Source of the DNA: Flavobacterium sp. UBA6135
Lineage (GTDB): Bacteria > Bacteroidota > Bacteroidia > Flavobacteriales > Flavobacteriaceae
NCBI RefSeq assembly: GCF_002428305.1
Contig: NZ_DIVJ01000043.1
Coordinates: forward strand, 1 to 41,933
Length of the DNA stretch: 41,933 bases
Direction: 5' to 3'
Below are positions 17,301 through 24,901 of the stretch, one piece after another. A program made the translations under genes and the position numbers. A model generated the notes under the pieces. The model was not told the DNA's origin, did not search any database, and was given only the letters and a program-made list of their open reading frames with translations. How positions within the stretch are numbered: the stretch's first letter is position 1; every line of letters begins with the position of its first letter.

Positions 17301-18049
17301 CGCGACCAAAAGCCGCAATCATTCGTGAAAAAGGAAGTAATTCGGAACGTGAAATGGCCAATGCGATGTATTTAGCCGGATTTGATGTAAAAGATGTACA
17401 CATGACTGATTTGATTTCAGGGCGTGAAACCTTGGAAGACATTCAGTTTATTGGTGCGGTAGGTGGATTTTCCAATTCAGATGTTTTGGGTTCTGCCAAA
17501 GGTTGGGCCGGAGCCTTTTTGTACAATGAAAAAGCAAAACGTGCTTTGGATAATTTCTTTAAAAGAGAAGACACCTTGTCTGTCGGAATCTGTAACGGAT
17601 GTCAGTTGTTTATGGAATTGGAAGTGATTAACCCGGAACACGAAATTCACGGAAAAATGCATCACAATGATAGTCAGAAGCACGAAAGTATTTTTACTTC
17701 TGTAAAAGTACAGGAGAATAATTCTATCATGTTAAAAACACTAGCTGGTTCAACTTTAGGAGTTTGGGTTTCACATGGCGAAGGAAAATTCAAATTGCCT
17801 TATGAAGAAAGTCAGTACCATATAGTAGCCAAATACGGTTATGAAAATTATCCTGCCAATCCAAATGGTTCCGATTTCAATACGGCCATGATGTGTGATA
17901 AAACGGGGCGTCATTTAGTGATGATGCCACATATCGAACGTTCGACATTCCCTTGGAACTGGGCCCATTATCCAAAAGACAGCAACGATGAAGTGTCGCC
18001 ATGGATTGAAGCATTTGTGAATGCAAGAAAATGGATTGAACAAATATAA
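14396..18049 (+). CDS. purL: Phosphoribosylformylglycinamidine synthase, large single-chain form
   Basis: A 1217-aa enzyme of purine synthesis that makes FGAM from FGAR, glutamine and ATP. Domains in order: N-terminal PurS-like region (about 1-150); the first FGAM synthase half with SEHCRHKIFNG and the AETHNFPTTVEPFNGAATG loop; the second half with IGHSPISALIDPKAGSR and GKDSLSMKQKY; and a C-terminal class I glutaminase from about 990, with nucleophile C1066 in GICNGCQ, and H1179 and E1181 in MMPHIERSTF. This is the large PurL of Proteobacteria and Bacteroidota rather than the PurS-PurQ-PurL complex. A terminator-like hairpin lies within its first 50 codons (14514-14539). Confidence 0.97.
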   Translation: MIHFFGSESTTVFAVQTQNELSAQSISKLNWLFGNTYKIEKSVLTDFFVGPRAAMVTPWSTNAVEITQNMGIEGIIRIEEFQKVSEGFTDFDPMLFQKYSELHQDIFTIKIQPESIIEIEDISAYNKQEGLALSEEEVNYLNTLAIKLKRNLTDSEVFGFSQVNSEHCRHKIFNGTFVIDGEEKPSSLFKLIKKTSAENPNDIVSAYKDNVAFIKGPKVEQFAPKSADKPDFYQTKEFDSVISIKAETHNFPTTVEPFNGAATGSGGEIRDRLAGGQGSLPLAGTAVYMTSYSRLEENRPWENAMKERQWLYQTPMDILIKASNGASDFGNKFGQPLITGSVLTFEHEEDARKLGFDKVIMLAGGIGYGKAEQAQKHEPKVGDKIVILGGENYRIGMGGAAVSSADTGAFGSGIELNAIQRSNPEMQKRAANAIRGLVESDENPIVSIHDHGAGGHLNCLSELVEATGGLIDLDKLPVGDPTLSAKEIIGNESQERMGLVIGQKDMDTLQRIADRERSPMYQVGDVTGDHRFTFESKTTGAKPMDFELADMFGSSPKVIMNDVSVERNFTEINYKEADFETYLEHVLQLEAVACKDWLTNKVDRCVGGKVAKQQCAGPLQLPLNNVGVMALDYKGKEGIATTIGHSPISALIDPKAGSRNAIGEALSNIVFAPLKDGLKSVSLSANWMWACKNEGEDARLYEAVEACSDFAIELGINIPTGKDSLSMKQKYADAEVIAPGTVIISAAGNCNDITKVVEPVFQKNAGSVYYINLSQDGFKLGGSSFSQVRNAIGKETPTIQNAAFFKKAFNVIQELIKNDEIAAGHDIGSGGLITTLLEMCFADNNLGAKLDFSSFEEKDVLKILFAENIGIVLQANDDSVFESFLKAENVTFHKLGNVTHSSALEIGDYSLDISKWRDIWFKTSYLLDQKQSKNGKAATRFVNYKMQPLQYQFPSHFDGKKPEIDATKPRPKAAIIREKGSNSEREMANAMYLAGFDVKDVHMTDLISGRETLEDIQFIGAVGGFSNSDVLGSAKGWAGAFLYNEKAKRALDNFFKREDTLSVGICNGCQLFMELEVINPEHEIHGKMHHNDSQKHESIFTSVKVQENNSIMLKTLAGSTLGVWVSHGEGKFKLPYEESQYHIVAKYGYENYPANPNGSDFNTAMMCDKTGRHLVMMPHIERSTFPWNWAHYPKDSNDEVSPWIEAFVNARKWIEQI
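14514..14539 (+). terminator. Terminator-like hairpin inside the 5' end of purL
   Basis: AAAAATCCGT and ACGGATTTTT form a perfect 10-bp stem with a CCTG loop, and the 3' arm runs into a T7 tract (14533-14539). It has the form of a Rho-independent terminator but lies at codons 40-48 of purL. It could be an attenuator or a coincidence of codon use. Confidence 0.45.
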
Positions 18050-18055
18050 AATAAG

Positions 18056-18090
18056 AAAAGGTGCAATTAAATCAAATTGCACCTTTTATT
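18056..18090. terminator. Bidirectional terminator between purL and the sulfatase gene
   Basis: A perfect 13-bp stem, AAAAGGTGCAATT / AATTGCACCTTTT, with a 6-nt loop. The A and T ends make it work for both convergent genes. Confidence 0.92.
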
Positions 18091-18108
18091 ATGTTGAAAA
18101 AGTGGGAT

Positions 18109-20037
18109 TTAGATACCTCCCAAACGTTTGTCTATAATTTTATCAAAATAATCTTTTAAGAACGCTTTACAGGCCAATTCAACCTGATCCATTTCTTTAT
18201 TTCGCATAGAAATTAAATTCTTTTGCAGGTCTTTATCATTGATGTCATAAAACCCGATAGCTTTTTTACCGTCAAAAACGCAGATGTAATTGCCTTGTTG
18301 AAATTGATAATTCTTACCGTTATAGTTGATTACATATGGTGTTGTAGTTTTAGTATCAAACAAACTCCTCCCCCAACTTCTGAAAGGTTTGTCATAGCCA
18401 ATCATATCTAAAATGGTTGGAAAAATGTCTATTTGTTGGCTCAAACTTGAGTCCACTCCTTTATATTTTTCATCCGGGGTATAAATCAAAATTGGTATCG
18501 CCAATCGGTTGACTATCTTATAATATTCATCATAATACACCTGGTTACAATGGTCTGCTGTGATGATAAAAATGGTATTCTCAAACCAAGCTTCTATTTT
18601 TGCGGCTTCAAAAAACTTTTTGAATGCATAATCCGTATAACCAATACATTGATGAATGGGCACATTTCCTTTTGGAAATTTTCCTTCTAAATGTTTTGGC
18701 ACCAAATAAGGTTCATGAGAAGAAACCGTAAACAAAGTTGTAAAAAATGGTCCTTCCTTTTTTGATAGGGTTTGATTCATAAATTGAAAAAAGGGTTCAT
18801 CCCAAATACCCCACGAACCGTCAAATTGGGTATCATCTTTAAATTCTGTCATGCCATAATAATGGTCAAAACCAAGGATGTTTCCAAACCCTAAAAACCC
18901 CATCGAACCATTAGGTGCTCCGTGAAAAAAGGAAGTATCATAGCCCTGATTATTCAAAATGGATACTAACGACTCTATGTTTTGTTTGCTGTATGGTGAC
19001 GAGGTGAATGCATCTTTAAAAGAAGGTATTCCCGCCAAAACCGAAGACATTCCGTGGATGGATTTACTACCGTTGGCAAAAGCGTTTGGAAAAATCAAAC
19101 TTTTAGTGGACAAAGAATCAATAAATGGTGTATAACTCACATGATTTTTTATACCGCTATCTTTATTGAAAGCACCAATGTATTCCCTACCAAAACTTTC
19201 GGTAATAATCAACACAATGTTTGGTGTTGTTTTAGGATTATTAGTATAGTGTTTTATTGGATGAAATAAAGAATCAATAACCTGATCATCCAACTCATAA
19301 TCCGCCTTTTTAAAAGTTTTTACACGGATTGTTCTTAAAATAGCAAATGGAGTATTTAACACTAAATCAGCTTGCTCCATTCGGGTGACGTGTCTGTTGG
19401 CATCCACCAAATTAATAGGACGGGTACTTTTTTTGAAATCGCCTCTAATTCCTCCAACCATCAAGGTTGAAATAACCAAAAGTGAAAAAATAGACGTTGA
19501 AGCATAACTAATTTTCCCTTTGGGATAAATGATGTGTTTGATTCTGACTTTTTTATATAGATAAATCCATAAAAGTGAACATAGAATGAAAAGCAAAAAC
19601 ACATGCCAATATGTAATCAAAAAGCGAAATAGCATACCACCTTTGTTTGATTCATTTTGCACTAACTCCCAAGCCGATATAGTCGTTCGGGCATAGGTAT
19701 ATTTGTAATATATTAAGTCTATAAAATTGGTAGCATATGCTAATAAATTCGTTAGAAAATACACATAAAATAACATTCTCTGATAGCCTTGACGCGTATT
19801 TACCCAAAAAGGTAAGACAGACAACAAGACAAAAAGACTATTTACATACAAAATAGCGGTAGTATCAAATGCCAATCCATGATAATAAATGGAGAAAAAA
19901 TCAACCACAGAGGTAACTTTTAAAACTTCATTATTATAACATAAAAACAGAAATCGGCTAATAAAATAAAAGACATACACTAATAGCAGTCTGTATAACA
20001 ACACTTTGTATTCTCCTATTCTAAAAAAAGCTTTCAT
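18109..20037 (-). CDS. LTA synthase-like membrane sulfatase/phosphoglycerol transferase
   Basis: A 642-aa protein with five N-terminal membrane segments (about 1-195) and a large extracytoplasmic alkaline-phosphatase-fold domain. Metal-site motifs are visible: NIVLIITESFGREY near the start of the domain, the nucleophile region GSKSIHGMSSVLAGIPS, and IITADHCNQVY near the end. LtaS-type enzymes use a Thr nucleophile; here Ser or Thr in GSKSIHG is the candidate. Gram-negative relatives such as OpgB transfer phosphoglycerol to glycans, and Bacteroidota have no lipoteichoic acid, so the acceptor is unknown. The start at 20037 begins the first membrane segment; the ATG at 20097 adds 20 residues and lies upstream of the -7 box. 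Confidence 0.87.
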   Translation of the reverse strand: MKAFFRIGEYKVLLYRLLLVYVFYFISRFLFLCYNNEVLKVTSVVDFFSIYYHGLAFDTTAILYVNSLFVLLSVLPFWVNTRQGYQRMLFYVYFLTNLLAYATNFIDLIYYKYTYARTTISAWELVQNESNKGGMLFRFLITYWHVFLLFILCSLLWIYLYKKVRIKHIIYPKGKISYASTSIFSLLVISTLMVGGIRGDFKKSTRPINLVDANRHVTRMEQADLVLNTPFAILRTIRVKTFKKADYELDDQVIDSLFHPIKHYTNNPKTTPNIVLIITESFGREYIGAFNKDSGIKNHVSYTPFIDSLSTKSLIFPNAFANGSKSIHGMSSVLAGIPSFKDAFTSSPYSKQNIESLVSILNNQGYDTSFFHGAPNGSMGFLGFGNILGFDHYYGMTEFKDDTQFDGSWGIWDEPFFQFMNQTLSKKEGPFFTTLFTVSSHEPYLVPKHLEGKFPKGNVPIHQCIGYTDYAFKKFFEAAKIEAWFENTIFIITADHCNQVYYDEYYKIVNRLAIPILIYTPDEKYKGVDSSLSQQIDIFPTILDMIGYDKPFRSWGRSLFDTKTTTPYVINYNGKNYQFQQGNYICVFDGKKAIGFYDINDKDLQKNLISMRNKEMDQVELACKAFLKDYFDKIIDKRLGGI

Positions 20038-20071
20038 TATTAAATGGTTAAATGAATGTAATTTTTTTTTG

Positions 20072-20079
20072 CAAAAGTA
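20072..20079 (-). promoter_or_regulatory. -7 promoter element of the LTA synthase-like gene
   Basis: On the minus strand TACTTTTG matches TAnnTTTG exactly, 34 bp before the ATG at 20037. A TTTG at 20095-20098 could be the -33 box, though the 15-bp spacer is short. Its position supports the shorter start. Confidence 0.5.
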
Positions 20080-20168
20080 CAAAACATGAAGCATCAAAAT
20101 TTTAAAAACTAATATTTTTTATTCCTAACAAAATTTACTAATTTGCAGAAAATATAACCTGTATTCTC

Positions 20169-21944
20169 ATGATTAACATAACCCGACTTTTTGATTTTCC
20201 TTATTATCAACTTGAAAAAAATAATATTGCCGATTGCTTGGTAACCAAATACAATGGAGAATGGATTAAAACATCCACTCAGGAATATGTAGATAAAGCC
20301 AATGCTATTTCTCGTGCTTTTATAAGATTGGGAATAAAAAAAAACGATAAAATTGCTCTGATTTCTTCAACAAACAGAACAGAATGGAACATTTTTGATA
20401 TTGGTTCGCTTCAAGTAGGAGCTCAAACGGTACCTATTTACCCAACAATCGCATCCGAAGATTATGAATATATATTAAACCATTCGGAATCTAAGATTTG
20501 TGTCGTTTCAGACCAAGTGGTTTATGATAAATTGATAGCCATTAAAAATAACGTACCAACCTTAACTGAAATTTATTCATTTGATGAAATTTCAGGATGT
20601 AAAAATTGGAAAGAATTATTGGAATTAGGGGCTGATGCTTCTAATCAAAATGAGGTTGAAGAAAGAAAAAACAACGTCAAACCAGAGGAACTGGCCACTA
20701 TAATTTATACTTCAGGAACTACAGGAAGACCCAAAGGTGTTATGCTTTCCCACAACAATATTGTTTCAAACGTATTGGACAGTGCTCCGCGAATACCATT
20801 TAATGAAGGTACAAGTACCGCTTTAAGTTTTTTACCCATCTGTCACATTTTTGAACGGGTTATTTTATACATCTATCAATATTATTCTGTGTCTGTTTAT
20901 TTTGCCGAAAGCATAGAGAAGCTAACAGACAATCTAAAAGAAGTGCATCCCAACGTAATGACCGTTGTGCCTCGCTTGTTAGAAAAAGTATATGATAAAA
21001 TTTATGGAAAAGGAGCTGAATTAACCGGAATTAAAAAGATGTTGTTCTTTTGGGCCATCGATTTAGGTTTAAAATACCAACCGTATGGCCAAAATGGCTG
21101 GTGGTATGAAAAACAATTAGGTATCGCCCGAAAATTGATTTTCAGTAAATGGAAAGAAGCTTTGGGAGGTAATCTTGATGTGATGGTTTCCGGTAGTGCC
21201 GCTCTTCAGCCGCGATTAGCTCGAATTTTTGCCGCAGCAGGTATTCCCGTAATGGAAGGTTATGGTTTAACGGAAACATCTCCCGTTATTTCTGTAAATG
21301 ACATGCGTAATGGCTTGTTCCGCATTGGAACAGTTGGAAAATTGATTAAAAACGTTAACGTTAAAATTGCTGAAGACGGTGAAATTCTTTGTAAAGGACC
21401 TAACGTCATGATGGGCTATTATAAAGACGAAACATTAACCAACGAAGTAATCAAAAATGGATATTTTCATACGGGAGATATTGGTGAATTTGATAGTGAT
21501 GGCTTTCTTCGTATCACCGACCGTAAAAAAGAAATGTTTAAAACGTCTGGCGGAAAATACATCGCTCCTCAATTAATAGAAAACCGATTAAAACAATCGT
21601 TCTTTATTGAACAAGTGATGGTGATTGGTGATGGCGAAAAAATGCCGGCTGCGTTCATTCAGCCTAATTTTGATTTTGTACGCGAATGGGCAAAAAGACA
21701 TCAAGTGATAGATATAGCTACCAATGAAGAATTGGTAAATAATCCTAAAGTTATTGAACGTTTTCAAGAAGAAATTACAACTGCCAATGAAAATTTTGGT
21801 AATTGGGAGAAAATCAAACGTTTCGAATTGACTCCTGATGTTTGGTCCATTGATGGTGGCCATTTAACTCCAACTATGAAACTGAAAAGAAAAATAGTTA
21901 AAGAAAAATACCAACATTTATATAATAAAATATATAATTCATAA
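20169..21944 (+). CDS. Long-chain acyl-CoA synthetase (AMP-forming)
   Basis: A 591-aa ANL-superfamily enzyme that activates fatty acids to acyl-CoA through an acyl-adenylate. The AMP-binding P-loop IIYTSGTTGRPKGVMLSH, the PxxIxP-like LPICHIFERV, the A5 motif VMEGYGLTETSPV, the A7 motif YFHTGDIG, and the hinge/A8 region RITDRKKEMFKTSGGKYIAP with the late catalytic lysine (TMKLKRKIV) are present. The PTMKLKR ending and large N-terminal domain match the FACL group (FadD15-like) common in Bacteroidota. It is divergent from the LTA synthase-like gene. Substrate chain length cannot be read from the sequence. Confidence 0.93.
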   Translation: MINITRLFDFPYYQLEKNNIADCLVTKYNGEWIKTSTQEYVDKANAISRAFIRLGIKKNDKIALISSTNRTEWNIFDIGSLQVGAQTVPIYPTIASEDYEYILNHSESKICVVSDQVVYDKLIAIKNNVPTLTEIYSFDEISGCKNWKELLELGADASNQNEVEERKNNVKPEELATIIYTSGTTGRPKGVMLSHNNIVSNVLDSAPRIPFNEGTSTALSFLPICHIFERVILYIYQYYSVSVYFAESIEKLTDNLKEVHPNVMTVVPRLLEKVYDKIYGKGAELTGIKKMLFFWAIDLGLKYQPYGQNGWWYEKQLGIARKLIFSKWKEALGGNLDVMVSGSAALQPRLARIFAAAGIPVMEGYGLTETSPVISVNDMRNGLFRIGTVGKLIKNVNVKIAEDGEILCKGPNVMMGYYKDETLTNEVIKNGYFHTGDIGEFDSDGFLRITDRKKEMFKTSGGKYIAPQLIENRLKQSFFIEQVMVIGDGEKMPAAFIQPNFDFVREWAKRHQVIDIATNEELVNNPKVIERFQEEITTANENFGNWEKIKRFELTPDVWSIDGGHLTPTMKLKRKIVKEKYQHLYNKIYNS

Positions 21945-22020
21945 AAAATTTTAGCATTTTTTAACAAGTGTTTATCATTTTTCATAAATTTACGCCACTA
22001 ACCAAAAAACATTTAAATTT

Positions 22021-22410
22021 ATGAATGCAAAAAACGTTTTAATTTCCGGTGTAGTTGGAGGTATTGTTAATTTCTTTTTAGGCTGGGTTTTTTATGCCAT
22101 GCTCTTTAAAGATTTCTTTCCGCAGTCTAATGAAGAAGATATGAATTTAGTCATTATCTTCCTAGGCTGTTTGGTCTACGGTCTTTTTATGGCCTATGTA
22201 TTTGTTAAATGGGCCACTATAAGTTTAGCAAAAACAGGAGCACTTGCAGGAGCTATTTTTGGATTTTTCTATGCACTATCGGTGAATCTGTTTATGGCCT
22301 CTTCTAGTGAATTAGATGTACAAATGATGCTGCTTGATGTTGCGATCACTATTATAATGAGTGCAGCTATTGGTGCTATTATTGCGGTAATTAATGGTAA
22401 GCTGAAATAA
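22021..22410 (+). CDS. Small four-helix integral membrane protein, unrecognised
   Basis: A 129-aa protein made of four hydrophobic segments (about 7-29, 42-64, 74-92, 103-125) joined by short loops, with a charged loop (FPQSNEEDMN) after the first. There is no signal peptide beyond the first helix. The Gly/Ala-rich helices (GVVGGIVNFFLGW, GAIFGFFYAL) resemble DUF1761-type membrane proteins, but I am not certain of the family. A possible -7 box TAAATTTA lies at 21985-21992. It ends before a terminator and looks monocistronic. Function unknown. Confidence 0.75.
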   Translation: MNAKNVLISGVVGGIVNFFLGWVFYAMLFKDFFPQSNEEDMNLVIIFLGCLVYGLFMAYVFVKWATISLAKTGALAGAIFGFFYALSVNLFMASSSELDVQMMLLDVAITIIMSAAIGAIIAVINGKLK

Positions 22411-22432
22411 AAAAAGCATGGATTATAAAAAG

Positions 22433-22460
22433 AAACGCTCTAAACAGAGCGTTTTTTTTT
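22433..22460. terminator. Terminator after the small membrane protein gene
   Basis: A 9-bp perfect stem, AAACGCTCT / AGAGCGTTT, with an AAAC loop and T9. The A-rich 5' side means it may also stop the convergent threonine aldolase gene. Confidence 0.92.
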
Positions 22461-22464
22461 GTTT

Positions 22465-23490
22465 TTAAAAAGTAATCTTTTCCAGCGTTTCCAGCACATA
22501 AGTATGCATGACTTCTTTGTAATCTAAATGCGTCACCATTCGCAATTTTCCTTTTCCTAAGGAACTAATGGCTATGTTTTTTTGCTTTAGTTTTTCAATT
22601 ACATCTAAGTCCGCAATTTTAGGTTGTACCGAGAAAATCACAATATTGGTTTCCACCGGTTCCACCCCTTGAATCCAAGGCAATCGTTGCAGCAGTAAGC
22701 CCAATTCTTTTGCACGTCTGTGATCTTCTGCTAAACGTTCGATATTATTTTCTAGTGCATAAATAGCGGCGGCGGCAACAAAACCTACTTGTCGCATGCC
22801 ACCACCTAACACCTTTCTGATTCGCATGACTTTATTGTAGTGTTCTTGCGACATTAAGAGTACGGACCCAATTGGGGTTCCCATACCTTTTGAAAAACAG
22901 ACGGATATGGTATCAAACAATTGTCCATATTGCAATGGGTCTTGGTTTTTTGCCACTAAAGCATTCCACAAACGGGCTCCATCTAAATGATATTTCAATC
23001 CATGTTTTACACATACTTTTTTAATGGCTGCTAAATCTGACATTTCATAACAAGCTCCTCCTCCTTTATTAGTCGTGTTTTCTAAAGAAACTAAGGAAGT
23101 CAACGGACTATGGTAAAAGTCAGGCGGATTAATAGCTTCCTCCACTTGTTGTGCGGTTATCATCCCTCGATTGCCCTCAAGCAATTTACAGGAAACCCCA
23201 CTATTAAACGAAACACCACCACCTTCATAATTATAAATATGCGCATATTTATCGGCTATCAATTGTTCTCCGGGTTGCGTATGCAATTTGATTGCTGCTT
23301 GATTGGCCATCGTTCCTGACGGAAAAAACAAAGCGGCTTCCATGCCAAAAAATGCAGCAACTTTTGCTTCCAGTTCATTTACGGTAGGGTCTTGTTTGAA
23401 AACATCGTCTCCTACTTTGGCGTTAAACATGGCACGTAACATATCCGCATTTGGTTTGGTAACCGTATCACTCACTAAATTTATTTCCAT
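22465..23490 (-). CDS. ltaE: Low-specificity L-threonine aldolase
   Basis: A 341-aa PLP enzyme of fold type I that cleaves L-threonine or L-allo-threonine to glycine and acetaldehyde. The opening NLVSDTVTKP, the substrate segment MANQAAIKLH, the cofactor-binding HLDGARLWNA (D170, R173), and the Schiff-base lysine K201 in CFSKGMGTPIGS are those of the GLY1/LtaE family. Length is normal. It is divergent from prfB and has no evident operon partners. Specificity between L- and L-allo-threonine cannot be told. Confidence 0.93.
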   Translation of the reverse strand: MEINLVSDTVTKPNADMLRAMFNAKVGDDVFKQDPTVNELEAKVAAFFGMEAALFFPSGTMANQAAIKLHTQPGEQLIADKYAHIYNYEGGGVSFNSGVSCKLLEGNRGMITAQQVEEAINPPDFYHSPLTSLVSLENTTNKGGGACYEMSDLAAIKKVCVKHGLKYHLDGARLWNALVAKNQDPLQYGQLFDTISVCFSKGMGTPIGSVLLMSQEHYNKVMRIRKVLGGGMRQVGFVAAAAIYALENNIERLAEDHRRAKELGLLLQRLPWIQGVEPVETNIVIFSVQPKIADLDVIEKLKQKNIAISSLGKGKLRMVTHLDYKEVMHTYVLETLEKITF

Positions 23491-23638
23491 TATTAAAATC
23501 TATTTTAATTAAATCTTACTACTTGTTATGTGAACTCATTAAAAAGAACTTAATCTTTTACATTCAACTACTTATATGACATATAGGTCTAAAAAGTAAA
23601 TCCCATTTTTTTGATTAGGACAAATCACAACTTGTTCC

Positions 23639-23646
23639 TACCTTTG
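23639..23646 (+). promoter_or_regulatory. -7 promoter element of prfB
   Basis: TACCTTTG matches TAnnTTTG exactly, 24 bp before the prfB ATG at 23670. No -33 TTTG at normal spacing was found. Confidence 0.55.
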
Positions 23647-23669
23647 CAAAAAACAAAACTACAATAATT

Positions 23670-24765
23670 ATGACAAATACCGAACAAATTAAAGGTATTG
23701 TGGAGCGTCTTGGTGCGTTGAGGAGGTATCTTTGACATCGATAAGAAGTTAATAGAAATTACCAACGAAGAAGAAAAAACGTTTGACCCCAATTTTTGGA
23801 ACAATGCTAAGGAAGCGGAACTTATAGTACGAGAACTTCGTTCCAAGAAAAAATGGGTAGAGGATTACCAAAAAGCAGTCAATCTCTCAGAAGAACTGCA
23901 AATGGTTTTTGAGTTTTACAAAGAAGGTGATGCGTCTGAAGAAGAAGTAGATGCTGTCTTTGACCAAGCGAATCTTTTAATCGAAAATTTAGAGTTCAAA
24001 AACATGCTTTCCGAAGAAGGAGACAGCATGAGTGCTGTGTTGCAAATCACTGCCGGAGCCGGTGGTACAGAAAGTTGTGATTGGGCCTCTATGCTGATGC
24101 GGATGTATTTGATGTGGGCCGAAAAAGAAGGCTATAAAATCAAAGAACTCAACTTTCAGGAAGGCGATGTAGCCGGAATCAAAACCGTTACCCTAGAAAT
24201 TGAAGGCGATTATGCTTTTGGTTATTTAAAAGGGGAAAACGGCGTACATCGATTAGTGCGTATCTCCCCTTTTGACAGTAATGCCAAACGACATACCTCG
24301 TTTGCGTCTGTATATGTGTATCCTTTGGTGGATGACACTATTGAAATTGACATCAATCCGGCTGATTTAGAAATCATTACTTCTCGTTCGAGTGGTGCTG
24401 GCGGTCAAAATGTAAACAAAGTGGAAACCAAAGTACAATTATTTCACAAACCAACCGGAATTCAAATTCAATGCTCGGAAACCCGTTCACAACAAGACAA
24501 CCGTCAACGAGCCATGCAAATGTTGCGTTCGCAGTTATATGAAATTGAATTGAAAAAGCAAATGGCACAGCGAGCTGATATTGAAGCCGGAAAAATGAAA
24601 ATTGAATGGGGTTCTCAAATCCGAAACTATGTCATGCAACCCTATAAATTGGTAAAAGACGTAAGAACCGGACAAGAAACCAGCGATGTAGACGGCGTCA
24701 TGAATGGCGAAATAGACGAATTTTTAAAAGCGTATTTGATGATGATGGGTCAGAAAGAGGAATAG
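23670..24765 (+). CDS. prfB: Peptide chain release factor 2, with programmed +1 frameshift
   Basis: RF2, about 364 aa, terminates translation at UGA and UAA. The gene begins at ATG 23670 and reads 21 codons to an in-frame TGA at 23733-23735; a +1 shift at CTT-TGA-C continues into the long frame to 24765. The stop-recognition tripeptide SPF (RISPFDSNAKRH) and the catalytic GGQ (SGAGGQNVNK) are intact. The first-frame peptide (MTNTEQIKGIVERLGALRRY) matches the RF2 N-terminus, confirming that the gene is not broken. Annotation from 23902 alone would miss about 77 residues. The shift makes RF2 regulate its own level. Confidence 0.97.
23721..23736 (+). promoter_or_regulatory. Programmed +1 frameshift site of prfB
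   Basis: AGGAGG (23721-23726), a strong internal Shine-Dalgarno, then TAT, then the slippery CTT followed by TGA-C. This is the classic RF2 arrangement: low RF2 leaves UGA slow to be read and the ribosome slips by one base. The Shine-Dalgarno works by rRNA pairing, notable in a phylum that rarely uses it for initiation. Confidence 0.97.
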
Positions 24766-24770
24766 TTTTC

Positions 24771-24798
24771 GGGTTGCAGGTTGCGAGTTACGGGTTTT
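24771..24798. repeat. Tandem heptamer array, four units (GGGTTGC)
   Basis: GGGTTGC, AGGTTGC, GAGTTAC and GGGTTTT in tandem, six bases after the prfB stop. The unit is the reverse complement of the GCAACCC array at 1926-1988. Confidence 0.75.
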
Positions 24799-24901
24799 AG
24801 AAACGCTGAAAAAAGTATACGCTATTGTTACCTAAAAATCATTTTTCAAATTCTCTAACGTTTTCGTATTTTAGCAACAAATAAAAACACTACAACATAT
24901 A

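Noticed and set aside
23733..23735. prfB as a pseudogene because of an in-frame TGA
   Set aside because: The Shine-Dalgarno, slippery CTT and TGA-C context are those of the programmed RF2 frameshift.
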